Below, one piece after another: positions 49,101 to 60,900 of a DNA stretch of 64,000 nucleotides. The DNA comes from Phytoseiulus persimilis (taxonomy: Eukaryota; Arthropoda; Arachnida; Mesostigmata; Phytoseiidae): the NCBI GenBank assembly GCA_037576195.1, contig CM075104.1, positions 16,136,211-16,200,210 on the forward strand, in the 5' to 3' direction. Positions within the stretch are counted from its first letter, which is position 1. Every line of letters starts with the position of its first letter. The notes under the pieces were generated by a model. It had not been told where the DNA came from. It did not search any database and worked only from the letters and a program-made list of their open reading frames with translations. Position numbers and translations under genes: made by a program.

Positions 49101-51411
49101 ATGTCGAAGCACATACGCCTACGAATAGCTGGCGAAAAGTGCTGCCAATTGGTTTGATATGCCATGGCGCAGCTGAGGGAGGGTTCATCGAGCTAGGCGG
49201 GACGAATCTGTCCAGACAGACCACGCGATTGATGCCCTGAGATGCGATCTTATGTTCTGATTCTCATCTGTTCCTGATTTATACATGATGTGATACATAC
49301 GGCAGCAGCAGCTGACCATTTCCATTAGAAGCCGAGTGGATCCGATAGCGATTCTGAAGATGTCGCAAAGGTACTGCATCATGGCCTTTGATTCAAACTC
49401 GTTATTGGCGCGAAGGAGCATGAAATCTGCGCTGCACTGTGACGTCCAATGTTTCAGCTTCGGTTGCGACATTGGGGTTCTCACGTACACACATATGTCC
49501 CAGCAAGACTAAGATGTCTAATCCCTGAAGACAATTCGAATCTTCCTTCACATAGGAAAGGATTCTCCAGGAGCCCTCTTTCTGACAGTTCTCGAGTTCA
49601 ATTGAGCCAGCAGCCGACGACAAGGTCGAACACGCATTTGCAGATGTAACCGCAATCGGTTGACTCGCGTTAACAGTGGGGTCCGGGGGTTCATGCATTT
49701 TTTTCGAAATCATCCGCTCATTGCAATCAACCGGTCTCATGCGATCGATGGAATAATTCCGAAAGTGCTTGAGTTCCCAGGCCTTCGTTACTAGTCTCGA
49801 GCGGGGATTAGACGTCTTCGGTTCGATCCAATAAGTAGAGTCGGAGTATGTATTCCAGAACCTGATTCCAAATCCAGAAAAAGGGCCTCCAATTGTACCT
49901 TTCTCTCTCCTATAATCCGCCTGTCATTAATTCAAACTGGAGATCCGGGGGTTTGGATCAGTTCGGTAAGTGCAGCGATGTTGGCCGACACACATCGTCA
50001 TTACATGTCTATAGACTCTCGGAGATTACAGAACAAATGCTTAATAATCACTTGATAATGAGAGGTGGATAGGTGTGGAGGTGTTCAGGACCAATAACAA
50101 AATAAGTGGAGCCTGACGGGCATGAGTGATCTTTATTGGCGGCTGCTCGCCGGGTCGGCGGACGTCGCGTCTGACATCCTGAGATTATGGAAGAAATGTT
50201 GAAGAGTGTCGCGTGCCGATATCAGATCGAAGTGAGTTGAGAATCTTCTTGAGGATGGATGTATTCCTTCCTCCTCTTTTACGGAGGGCCGAGAAAGAGC
50301 GAAGAAGAGCAAAACCAAGTCCCTCAGTGGGAACTACGACCGACCAGGACGGAATCAATCGCTCACCGATACCATTGGGTGCTCATCGACTGGGAATCAT
50401 CGACTCCGGTTTCCGAAGCGAAATTCAAAGCTGTTTCGTTGGCCAACGGTTCCATCCGAAAACAGGGGTTCAACGGTTCTCGGGCACCGCTATGCGCTGT
50501 CAGATCGAGCTCGGAGGTCTGTTGCACAAAGTGTTCGTCATAAAAACAGAGCTTATTCGTAACTGGCTTGTTGATGGAATCAAGCTTGATCCCGACCGTG
50601 AATATTAACGAGCAACAGCAAAGATCCTCGAAGGCAGGGGAGCGAATCAGGAGAGACGAGACGAGCCGACCGACAGCTCAACCGAGCACCCGACCGGGAG
50701 ACGGACAGACTCCCAGTCGGAGACGTCTGTCGACAACGATTCTCATGACTCCGACTGCGTGTCGCGTCCTTTAACTGTCACCTCATCCTGAATGGGTGCC
50801 GCTGTTTCTCGTTAGACGTGCAACGTCTGCACGAACGGTTAGCTATGTGCATAATTAAATAGCAGCTACGGTCTCCAATGGGGGAGAAATCTCTCCCTTT
50901 CTCCCCCATACCAGCGTCACCAAGGTCCCAGTATCCGAGCCGCATCCGAAGCTGAAAGTAAAAACCGCTTTCCAGTGAGAGCCGATGATGCGGCTGCCAT
51001 CGTCGTCGCCGCCTGCTCCAGATTCATTGATGGATCGGTGGATGAGTACAGTAGACTAAAGACGTGGCGTCGGCCGCCTGTCCTGAAACCCTTCCAGAAT
51101 TTCCGAAAGCGACGCGTTGATAACAATGGCTCGCTCGGCAGACTTCTGGTCGGACCGCCGGCCGGCCAGCGAGCCGTCTCGTTGTCTTGAACTGATGGCC
51201 GGTCGGGTTGGCCCGGTGTTGCCGAAGGGATGGTGGAACGGAACGCAATGGAAAATCAAAAGAACTGCCTTTAACCCTTTCTGGGTTATCGCAGCCATTC
51301 GGTGACGTCGCGCGGAAAGTAGACTCGTCGACGGAGCCGCCGCAGCTGCCGACGTCGTCAGCGGGTGAACCCTTCCCTCACGGTTCCACCGGCATGTTGT
51401 TCCATTGGCAC
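46144..51411. other. Unassigned DNA between the TMEM72-like gene and the chitinase
   Basis: Several longer frames occur but none is recognised. A minus-strand frame with acceptor AATTAATGACAG stays open from about 49,918 to 49,402 and reads like protein (GPFSGFGIRFWN, then WRILSYVKED); another minus frame (49,490-49,185) could follow through a 58-base intron. A minus frame of 129 codons ends at 47,434. Stop-free runs of this size are expected by chance in a window this long, so I do not call them genes. The last few hundred bases are promoter-proximal to the chitinase. Confidence 0.35.
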
Positions 51412-51418
51412 TATAAAA
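51412..51418 (+). promoter_or_regulatory. TATA box of the chitinase gene
   Basis: TATAAAA lies 47 bases before the chitinase start codon. A start site about 30 bases downstream would leave a 5' UTR of only 15-20 bases. Confidence 0.7.
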
Positions 51419-51458
51419 CCGTTAGACCGGCCGTCGTTCGACCCGTTATTGTTGCAAG

Positions 51459-54400
51459 ATGCACACCGCGCACATTGCGCTCTCGGTCACGGCGTTGGCC
51501 CTTGGAACGTTCGCCGCAGCTGTGAGCCAGCCCAAACTCTACGGTGAGTCTCTGGTCGAGCTTATCTGGTGTCAGAAGTTTCCGTTGTGAGATTTATGGT
51601 TTCGGTTAGTCGTCGTCCAGTATTGCTGCGAGCGATCGAGCTCTTTCGGTTTCGGATTCTGGTCAACGAGGAAAGTCGACACGAATTCCAGGAATCTCTC
51701 GAAGCTCTCTTGGCTTTTTTTCGATCGATTCGCGCTCTCGAGCACCAGTTCCAGATAACTGCGTGGTTGACGTGATTCACGGAAACTGCTTTCTCTCTGT
51801 CGGCCCTCTTCTGCTCGCGAGAATCTGCACATTCCTGTTCGACCTTACAGCCGATTCCGCCATCCGACAGCTTTTATTTCCGGGTTCGAGTTCAAATCGT
51901 GGATTTCCTGTTTCGATTGATTTTGCTTTTGTCGGTTTCCAGGAAATATCCAAGGCCGCGGTAAAGTGGTTTGCTACTACCAGACTTGGGCGTACAACAG
52001 ACCCGCACCCTACACTTACGACATCGAAGACATCCCTGCAGAACTCTGCACCCATTTGATCTACTCATTTGTGGGCTTGAGCAACAAAACCTGGGAAGTC
52101 GTCTCCATTGATGCCAAGCTTGACATCGAGAAGAGTGAGTGAGCCCTCGGAAATCAGTCGGCTTCCAGATCCCTCAAACGTCCCCTTCCGTTCTCGGAAA
52201 GTCAGATTTTCTCTCGCAACTGGAGGTGATCCGAGCTGCTCTTATCATCGGGAGTGAACCGCGTCTCCTGACGCAATCCCTCCGAGTACCCTTCGCTGCT
52301 TCGAGCCCTGTGCGTCACGGGAGTCCTCGCAGCTCCCTGGGCGCCGTGCGGCCGTTTTTCCGTGTAAATCCGGCACTATAAATCATGTGTCGGTGAGCTT
52401 GTCACTCTGGGAGAGTCTCGCTTCAGTTGGAATTGAAAGGGAGCCGCTCTCGCGAAGAGGAGGAGGAAAAGTGCTTGGAGCGACTGCGTTTCCTTGTAAT
52501 CAACTGCGGTCATGTTTTTGGCAAGAAAAAAATAACTCCACTCTCCTAGGTAAATTGCTGTTCCTGAGTGAAGTGGGCGGTTTGTTCGGTGTCCCTGGAG
52601 AATACCCAGCTTGCGATCAGAACAGTCCAGTGCGACAGGGAGCTCGCGGCCGAGAGTGAGTCAGTCAGTCAGTCTAGAGCAGCCAGCGGGTCCGAGTTTG
52701 AGCAACACCTGTCCGTTCCGAATGGTTCCTAGTAACCAAAGAATCCTCGAAGATTTGTGTCCCCTTTGAGAGTAGACGTCAGACTCATTCGTGCCATTGA
52801 CTTCGGGCCCGGATGGTGAGCAACAGCAGCGGTCTCAGCGGATCTTGAACGACACCTCAGAGATGTCGTAAACCCTCTCGAGAGTCAGAGTGGGCATATG
52901 TGGAGTAAGCTCTGAGCCAAAGGAGTCAGAAACTCTCAAATTCGAATTCTTGAAACCCAGCCCTTCGAATGATTCGGGCGACCGAAAGGGCGGGCGGGCG
53001 GGCCTGTCGGTCGGCCGGCTGGCTGGCTGATTTGGTGACAGGAGACATTCTTTCGTCAGGAAGGGAACATTCAACACGAGGGCTATGACGACATAATGAG
53101 ATTCCGACTCGGCGACATTGAAATTCTTCTGCGTCAACCAGCCGTGAAGTGGGATCTTGCATTCGAACAGCTCCCGCGCCAAAAAGCCAACGAAGCGATT
53201 CTCTTCGGGAAGCGGGATACGAAGGCGACGCGAGAGTGGGGAAGAATTTTGAAGACGAGCGATCGTGATGATACGCGACCGCGCGCCCAGTTCCCTCCAT
53301 CCGAGATGTTCGGCGTTCATAAATTTTCCCGCGGAAATTTTCGTGATCCTTTCAGCTCGGAACATCTCTGAAGTGGGAATCCTCACAGAAATCCCAGAGG
53401 TCTTTCTGAAATAATTGTTCCAAATTTCCAGATGGTTTCAAACGGTTCAACGATTTGAAGAAAAAACACCAGCACCTGAAGACCATTCTGGCCATCGGAG
53501 GTTGGGATGAGGGCGGTCAAAAGTACTCCGACATGGTCGGGGTCAAGGAGCGCCGCGCAGTTTTCGTCCAGTCCGCCGTGAAATGGGTGAAAGAGCACGG
53601 TTTCGACGGCTTCGATCTCGACTGGGAGTATCCCGGAGCAGCTGACAGACAGGGGAAGTACTCGGATAAGGAGAACTTCCTGAAGCTCGTGCAGGAACTC
53701 CGAGCTGTGTTCGACCAGCAAACGCCACGTCTGCTCCTTACCGGTAAGCCCAGATGAGTCAACGAGTCGCTGTCTGATTCTCCGCTTCGGAGCAGATGAA
53801 GTCTGAAGTCGCTCATTGAGAAGAGAGCCTGTCGTCGTGTGTCTTTCAACCGATAGGGTCGTCGAGAAGAAAAGAGGGTGTCTGGCCAAAGAGTGGTTCG
53901 GTGGGGGGGGGGGGGGGGGGGCTGCGCTTTCGCCAATCGCCCAGTAGACGACAGCTCGTCCGTGGGGAACATTGACAGAGCTCATTAGAATTCACCTCCT
54001 GCTTATTACTTTTAGCAGCAGAGCTGGACCGACAGACGAGCGGAGAAACTGACAGTAACTCCCACTGTCGGCTGGTGTCCTGTAGATCCTGACTCTCTGA
54101 GTGTTGCTTTTCAGTCGCTGTTCCCATCGCAAAGTTCCGGCTGGACGAAGGCTACGAAGTCAAGGCGCTGGGGGAGCTCTTCGACCACATTCACGTCATG
54201 TCGTACGATCTCCGCGGCAACTGGGCAGGTTTCGCTGACGTGCACAGTCCTCTATATCCACGTCCCTTTGACGAATGGGGTTACGCCAAGCTGAACGTGG
54301 TGAGTGACGATGACTCGGCTCCTGTCGACTGTGATCCGGGACGAGATGCAATTTCACATTTCTCTCCGAGGCGGAATTCAGCCATGTTCGGGCATGTTCA

Positions 54401-55722
54401 CAGCGCGACGGTCTCCAGCTGTGGGTCGACAAAGGCGCACCGAAGCACAAGCTGATCGTGGGAATTCCAATATACGGCCGAACGTACACTCTCGGGAGCA
54501 AGGACAATCACGGACTCCGAGCGGGAATCCGTCGCTGGGACACCGACGGAGGCAAACCAGGACCGTACACGAACGCGAGCGGCTTCCACGCTTACTTCGA
54601 AGTTTGCCAGAACGTGAAAAACAACGGATGGACTCGCGAATGGGATGACATCGGCAAATGCCCCTATGCTTACAAGGACGATCAGTGGGTCGGGTACGAG
54701 GACGAGGAGTCGGTGGCGATCAAGCTCGACTTCATCATCAAACAGGGCTACGGGGGAGCCATGGTATGGGCGGTCGACATGGACGACTACAGGGCCGACT
54801 GCGGAAACAAGAATGCCTTGATGACGATGATCAACACTTCGATGGAGAAGTTCTCCCCTCCACCGATCCCGACCACAACCCCTCGGCCCTCGACTCCGGC
54901 CGGGAGCTCCACGACCACCCCGAACGGCGGCGTTGCGGCATCGACGACCAGCACCACCACGACCACGAGGAGACCGATTCCTCCGCCAGATTCCAAAGTC
55001 TGCTCCGATCCGGAGTTCATGTTCTATCCCCACGAAAAAGGTGAGAGTTCTTCGGACCCTACTGCGAGTCTCGGGTCGGTGTTTCAGCTCCCTGCTCGCC
55101 CCGGAGCTTCATTGCTTCCAGTAACGGAGGCCCTCGGTTGGTTCGTTTCTCAGTATTCCCTCCGCCCGTGTGACCAGCGGATCTTGGTCCCAACCTCACC
55201 TAACCCTCCCCCCCCCCTGTTCAGTGACATCCTCCCGTGGTGTCAGAATTCCTCTCGAGAGCGCTACTTGTTGCGTAGCTGCGTTAATCATTCACCTCTC
55301 GTTGACTCCTGCCCATTCCCCTCCACTCTCTCTGTTCCCCCGGTGACCGGCCGGAATCTCGGAGGATTCGACTACGCTTCATTTCCTGCGATTCTTTTTT
55401 TCCAGAATGCACCTTTTATTATCTCTGCGTCCACGGCAAGCCCGAGCTCAAGGAGTGCCCGAAGAACACCGTCTGGGACACCGACAAGCTCATTTGCAAT
55501 TGGCCGGTGGACGTGACGCGCCCTGAATGTAAAAGCGTTGTTTTCGCTGCCCTCGAGGCCGCCGAGGGAGCTGGGGACTCCGTCGGAAAACACGATGATG
55601 AAGGAGTTAACAACAGTGAACCAACAAAAGACTCGACGAAGGAGTCCGCCTCGGAAAAGTACAACAATTCGATAGAGAACAACAACGGTGGTGGTGGCGG
55701 CGGCAAGAAGGAGTCGGCCTGA
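51459..55722 (+). CDS. Secreted GH18 chitinase with one CBM14 chitin-binding domain (575 aa)
   Basis: Hydrolyses beta-1,4 links in chitin. Exons: 51459-51543, 51943-52134, 53432-53743, 54115-54299, 54404-55040 and 55406-55722. They join in frame to 1,728 nt (575 residues, TGA). Residues 1-21 form a signal peptide ([17 protein letters not shown]). The GH18 barrel follows: [10 protein letters not shown] (strand 1), [10 protein letters not shown] (strand 3), the catalytic [12 protein letters not shown] with acid Glu 158, [11 protein letters not shown] (strand 6), [11 protein letters not shown] and [13 protein letters not shown] (strand 8 Trp). A Pro/Thr/Ser linker follows, then a peritrophin-A (CBM14) domain with six cysteines from [13 protein letters not shown] to RPEC. 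After it comes an unusual acidic Asn/Gly/Lys tail of about 65 residues. The second intron (1.3 kb) holds no recognised gene and the third contains a G19 run. This domain order is common in arthropod moulting or gut chitinases; the subgroup cannot be fixed by eye. Confidence 0.95.
53903..53921. repeat. G19 homopolymer in a chitinase intron
   Basis: Nineteen consecutive G bases in the intron 53,744-54,114. In RNA such a run could form a quadruplex, which might affect splicing; this is speculation. Confidence 0.95.
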
Positions 55723-56483
55723 TCTCATACAAAACGAAAAAAGGAGTCGGTAGAGGTCCTCGTTTCGAAGCAGGACTTAATTTCCGCTTCGAATCGCAGG
55801 AAACAGGTCAAGAGTGGTCGGAGACGACGACGACAACGACGACGTTTGGGATTGGGAATGGAAGAAGATGGACGGCAAGGGGCAAGTCTGGCAGCGAGGG
55901 GTTGGGGGACGGAAAAGACACCAAAAGACGTCGTCCACGTCAACGGCCAACTCCTGGGCCTGAGCCAATCCACGTTCCCATTCTGTTTATTTTCTCTGCT
56001 TCCTCTAGCTTTTTTCTATCCTCGATCCGGGTGCTTCTTCTTCCTCTGAGGGAAAAAATTGACCAAGTGGGCGACCGAGCAGGTTGCCATACGACCGCCG
56101 AGCAATAGTTCAGCCAACTGCAAGCCATCCTTCAATGAACTCGTGTGCTTTGAGACCGCCGCTGATGGTGAGAAACGAGGCTGCTGTTCACGCTTTCGAT
56201 ACTTTCCTCGAGGGCTTCTCCTACTCTTCCTTGTCCTGCAACTGTTTCCTGCAACACTCTCCCTGCCCTTCCTGAACTCTCAGAGTCCGACCGAATCATA
56301 TTTTTGTCAGCTTTCGATGGGATCCGACGATTTCGCCGCGTGATGATTCCGAGCAAATCGGCATCAGAAATGGAGGGGGACGCGCGCTGTTTTTAATTTA
56401 TTCCGAGTTGCATCGCTCAGGATGGAGCGGCTCCTCGTCTTCCGTCGGAAAGCTTCCTGAATAAAAGAACGAAGTGAGGGAAG
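55723..56483 (+). other. 3' UTR of the chitinase gene
   Basis: No plausible continuation after the TGA stop. The first AATAAA on the plus strand is at 56,460-56,465, implying a 3' UTR of about 750 bases. It starts 19 bases before the ATG of the next candidate ORF, which leaves no room for a separate promoter if both are real. Confidence 0.5.
56460..56465 (+). terminator. AATAAA poly(A) signal, chitinase gene
   Basis: CTGAATAAAAG lies about 740 bases past the chitinase stop; it is the nearest plus-strand AATAAA. Confidence 0.45.
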
Positions 56484-56963
56484 ATGAAGAGTTCGTTGAT
56501 AGTTTTCCTTCTCTTTGTCCTACTGCGGGAATTCGGAAAGCTGGAGGGGCACACAATATATCGCCAGGCCATGGCCTCGCTCGACGTCCTGTCCTCGGGA
56601 GAGCCATCCGAACCGAAGACGCCACCGACGCTGCCGTCGCTCGTACAAAGTTATTGCGATGCCTCCCGAACCAGCTGCAACGTTTCGCCCGCCCTGAGAG
56701 GGACCGAGAGGTCTTGTGCTGTTTCCGCCAGCCCGAATTCTCGTTTCCACCGCTCATTCCCCCTGTTCGCTGCGCTGGCCCCCGAAGAATTACGATCACT
56801 GTTCTATTGTTTCCATGCTGTAGGCTTTCCAGCAGCAGCGACGATAACACGAAGTAAAGAGTCAAAGCTTGCTCCCGGGTCGCTCCTCTCGAGGAGACGC
56901 ACAGGTTCGGAACGAGGTCGAGAGAGCCCGGTCCCGGACAACGGGATCGATCGTCACCAGTAG
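56484..56963 (+). CDS. Possible small secreted protein (159 aa), unrecognised
   Basis: An ATG in fair context (GGGAAGATGAAG) opens a 159-codon frame beginning MKSSLIVFLLFVLLREFGKL, a convincing signal peptide or anchor. The rest has five cysteines, is rich in Ser, Arg and Pro, and matches no family I know. The other two plus frames and a minus-strand frame are also open here, so the body may be non-coding or may be interrupted by an intron I did not recognise. The start lies 19 bases after the presumed chitinase poly(A) signal. Only the N-terminal signal supports it. Confidence 0.3.
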   Translation: MKSSLIVFLLFVLLREFGKLEGHTIYRQAMASLDVLSSGEPSEPKTPPTLPSLVQSYCDASRTSCNVSPALRGTERSCAVSASPNSRFHRSFPLFAALAPEELRSLFYCFHAVGFPAAATITRSKESKLAPGSLLSRRRTGSERGRESPVPDNGIDRHQ

Positions 56964-57680
56964 GATTACACAACTCCGCGGAATTCCAGGAGTCCCGAGA
57001 TCTCGCCACGCTCAACTACGACCGCAGAACCTTCGCTCCCGTGACGTCCATCATATCCTGACGAATCCGACGAATATCCATAGGATTGTGAACTCCCTGT
57101 CAAGATTAGAGTTACGAGCTTGGCCTGTGAAGAATCACTTCGTCCGTTGCCCTCGTGTCGTCACAACTCTCGTATGTCATCTTGTCCCGCCCCCTTCTCT
57201 GTTGATGTCCTCCGAGTCATTCTGTCTTCGTCTTTGGGGAGTTTTATTATGGTGGAAACTCGAGTTGAACCGTTTACGTAAGCCGGTTGTCGCTTTGTAC
57301 ATCCGTTTGATTCAGGCAATCCTTGGCTTCCGTTCCATTTCAGATGATTACATCGGTGATTAATTAAACACAAGTCACTGATCTCCTCCCCTCGGCTCTT
57401 CTTTCTGCGCCTGTGGCAGAAAAAACAATGAGCCCATGATATTCCCTACTTGTGAAACAAGCCGCTCACGGGGAGCTTTTCGTGGGTTTGCATACCCGTT
57501 TGGTGGGGAGGCGAAATCTCGGGCACAGGTTCGAATTCCAGAATACATATGTGATTCAAGTGAGCTAGTGATGACTACAAGCGGAGGCTGACCGTGATCG
57601 GGGTCGATCGATTCCCATGCTCTTCCACAAAACAGCTGCTTCCGTCTGGCTCTGGAATAGACTTTCCCTGGCTCATTCGG
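56964..57680. other. Unassigned spacer
   Basis: No convincing coding sequence. A GGTTCGAATTCC near 57,525 looks like a tRNA T-loop, but no A-box or cloverleaf fits upstream. Confidence 0.4.
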
Positions 57681-57720
57681 CCCTGACTTATTCTGGCTCA
57701 GATACGGTGCCTCAACGATG

Positions 57721-57950
57721 CAGGACTGACGAAGGCCATGAAGACCTCGAGGACCTTCAAAAATATCAACACAGCGACTTGTTCCACGCGAATACCGAGA
57801 CGTGGATCTGGGCTCGAATACAGAATTTCGTGCCCTATTCCGGACTCGTGGCCTGCTACACCTACTCACAGAGGACCCACCAGAACTATTCGTCGGGTTT
57901 GTAGAACTCGATGTGGGATATTTAGAGGGTCCCAAGACATAAGGTAAAAC
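57721..57950 (+). pseudogene. Lipocalin-like exon with an apparent frameshift
   Basis: After a possible acceptor (AACGATGCAG) the frame reads EDLEDLQKYQHSDLF, TETWIWARI and LVACYTYSQRTH. The order of a KYQ-type helix, a Trp-containing strand and a Cys-Tyr-x-Tyr strand recalls tick and mite (histamine-binding-type) lipocalins. The frame stops at 57,901. A one-base shift just before the stop would continue as FVELDVGYLEGPK, which fits the next lipocalin strand. This suggests either a decayed copy or a sequencing error. Frames at 58.0-58.4 kb (for example DEELCQIEYNRVY) could be the C-terminal part. The family assignment is tentative. Confidence 0.3.
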
Positions 57951-60900
57951 ACATGCGCTCCGGGCAACTGGGCCTATCTCGGCTTGTTTCGGATATGGTA
58001 ACGTAAAAAAGCCTAGATGAGCGTTCAGCGTGGGCAGGAGTACCCATTAAAATCAGGGCGAAGGAGGTTCAGCGACCAAGCCGTCGGGGTCTCGGAAATC
58101 GTGATGAGTGGTTTATCCACAGAATTCGTTCATCAGCGGTTAGAGGAATTATATTCCACGCAGAATTGTGAGAGGCAGCAGGGTGCCAGATCCCATCGAC
58201 ACATTTCACAAGAGGTCGACAACGAGTTCGCGTTCACTCTACAGCAGTTTCCGAATTCGTACATTCGAAGTTCGAAGTCCGGAAAACAAACCAAGGATTC
58301 GGTGGAACAACGGAGTTGTGAGGCTTCGCGGGAGGTCACCGGTCGGCTGCAATGCGAGAAATACGGGCTCTGTGGTGGATGAGGAGTTGTGCCAAATCGA
58401 ATATAATAGGGTCTACCATTAGTGAGTTGTTTAACGGAAAAAAAAGACCGTGATCGTCGAGCTCTTCCCCGAAGGCTCAACTAGCCTCGTGCAGCTATCG
58501 GACCTCTTCCGCATGCAAAGTCCCGAATATAGCCAGTTACAGCATCCGGCCCGAGTGGCTCTGTGATTAGCGGTTTGCTGGATCCGAAGTATCTGAGACC
58601 GAAACTCGATCAGATCTTGTTCAAGATCGAAGACACCAAACTGCAACCTGCTGCCTCTTCTAAGATGCCTCTATTGCACCAAAGTTTCATGCCTTCACTG
58701 ATTTTCGGTAGGATATCATTGCCGTAACCGCTGATGAATGAGTTTCCCGAAACCCCGACAGACAGCTCCGGTGGGTCCCTTTTCAGCGGAGATCGACGGG
58801 AGTCTCGTCCACCATCGGACCCCGGCTCAAAATCGAAGAAACGATGAACAAGACCTCTCCTTCGATCACAGACGCTATAACCCTTCCCCCGATGAACATC
58901 GAGTCCTACAAGCAGAAAGTCTGTTTGTACTCAGCTACAGAACTCCGTTGATGCCAGATTTGTTTGGGGACGACATCGCTGGGTCATCATTTCGTCGGAG
59001 CTTTCCACAACGAGAACTGTTGTCTCAAGCAACCAGATCTCATTCCCAGGATGCGTCCGGGAAATGCGTCGTTGGTTGTCAGGGAGCTTCACCAAAACGT
59101 TCGATAATTATCGGAAGATCCACCGCCATGCGTTTCGATCACATGGAGTACTGCTGACTGTGTTTCCTCTATCCACCGCGATAGCTGCGGAAAAGTCCGT
59201 TGAGCAGACTTCAACAACCATGTGTTCCTAGAGTACAGGCTCGCTAGCGATGCATCCGAGGTACTGCTACATGAAATGGAGAAGTCCCGTCTCTTAAGCT
59301 AGCACCGTTAGACCACCCCGGCAGCCGCACGGCAGAAATGGCGCGGCCCCCATCGTGCTCCGAGTCGAGACGCACTTTCAAAGTCAAAGGACGCTCTGAC
59401 ATATTGAACGCGTTCCAAAGGCTTGCCTTGGAGGATGGTTGTACAATTCGAGCAATTTAGTGGAGACCTACTGTCAATGAGCTCCGGACGAGGATATTAC
59501 TGTCGGAACGAGTGAGGGCGTTAAAGGACGAAGGCAGCGAGTCCTGTCAGCCTCAAAGGAACCAGAGAACAATGACACTGAACGCCGGCCCCGGTCGATG
59601 GCGTGGATCTTCTTTCTTCTCCTTTCTTGGTCGTCCATCGGTCCCATTCTAATACATCTGATCTACGAGGCGTCCGGAAGATCTCTCCAGGATGTGTCCG
59701 GCCGGACAGCGTCGCTGGGTAAATAATCTCGGATTTCACCCGTTTATCTGACGGGGAAAAGTTCCCAGGTCGCGGAGGGATCGACCAGACGGGAGGAAGC
59801 TGAGCATCCACAAAATCAGCAAACGACCGACCGGCCGACCCTGGCCATCAGCGATTCGGCTCACAGAGCTTCTGACGGAACCGAAACAGAGTTCCGGGGC
59901 AGTTGACGGACCGCTCCCGGTGCGATGGACCAACGAGAGTTCGGACGGAAGCCGCCCGGTCCGGGTTCACCCCTCGTTCCCGACCTGAGGATGTGTTTGG
60001 ACGACAGCCATGGTCGCAACAATTGTAAATGGCTCCCCATTCATTTTGAGCAGCGCAACCGACCAACCGGTCGCGAAAACGGCGAGCGCCCGGACGAACC
60101 GGATTGATGGACCCGCAAAAGTTGGCGGGCAAGCGAACGGTACCTTATTTTTCGAACACGGTCTCTGCACGCTCGATCGAACGAACGACGAGATTAGAGC
60201 TGGAGCGGACGCCACAAAGAGACCAAGAGTTGGAATCCGAATCGGGATCCCCGCCAGCGTCGAACGCTGCCAAGCCGAGCGTGCCGATGCCAAAAAAATC
60301 AGAGCAAATCTGCGCCCGCCCGTCGTTCCGGGAGTCCATATCTCACGATGTTTCCTCCTCGAGGACACACTGCACGGTTCAATGTTTTTGGACGTTTACG
60401 GAATTGAGACGATTGCTGCTAAGGCTGATGGAATCGTGCCATGGAGACTTTCGACCGAGGAAAAGAGACGAGGAACGTTCGTTCCCTCGAGAACGACATG
60501 GTTCCTGTTTCATCGTTCTGCGTGTGTTTGTATCTCGGGCTCCAACTCTGTTGGCGGGCGCTCAGGCTGACTGGCTGGGCGTAGCAACTCTCTCAGAGCC
60601 GTCCATCTTCGCTATGATTTGTGAAGAAGGAATCTAGCTGCTGGTCGACGGGCGAGCGGCGGGTGAGCGGCGGGTGAGCCAACCAGCAGGAAGAGAGAAT
60701 CGATTTTGCTTTTCCGAAATGGAACAATCGCTGGCCCACCATCACAGAGCTGGCGCAGCACAAAGGCCGTCCTCTAAAAACCTACGCTAAGTAAGTCGTT
60801 TTTTGTCCATTCCTGAGGCTGCACAACAAACTTCCCCATCTGGTAAGGAATCTCGTTCGCTGTTACCACCACCACCACGGCGATCACCATGACCTGAAGG

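Noticed and set aside
49185..49918. Minus-strand frames that could form a two-exon gene
   Set aside because: Needs a 58-base intron, shorter than any confirmed intron here; no domain recognised; open runs of this length occur by chance.
54398..55033. Long minus-strand ORF opposite the chitinase
   Set aside because: Exact antisense shadow of the chitinase exon 5, which has a confirmed splice frame and GH18 motifs.
57524..57536. tRNA-like T-loop (GGTTCGAATTCC)
   Set aside because: No A-box, acceptor stem or anticodon arm fits upstream. Other GGTTCGA sites (44,744; 49,820; 62,905) fail the same test.
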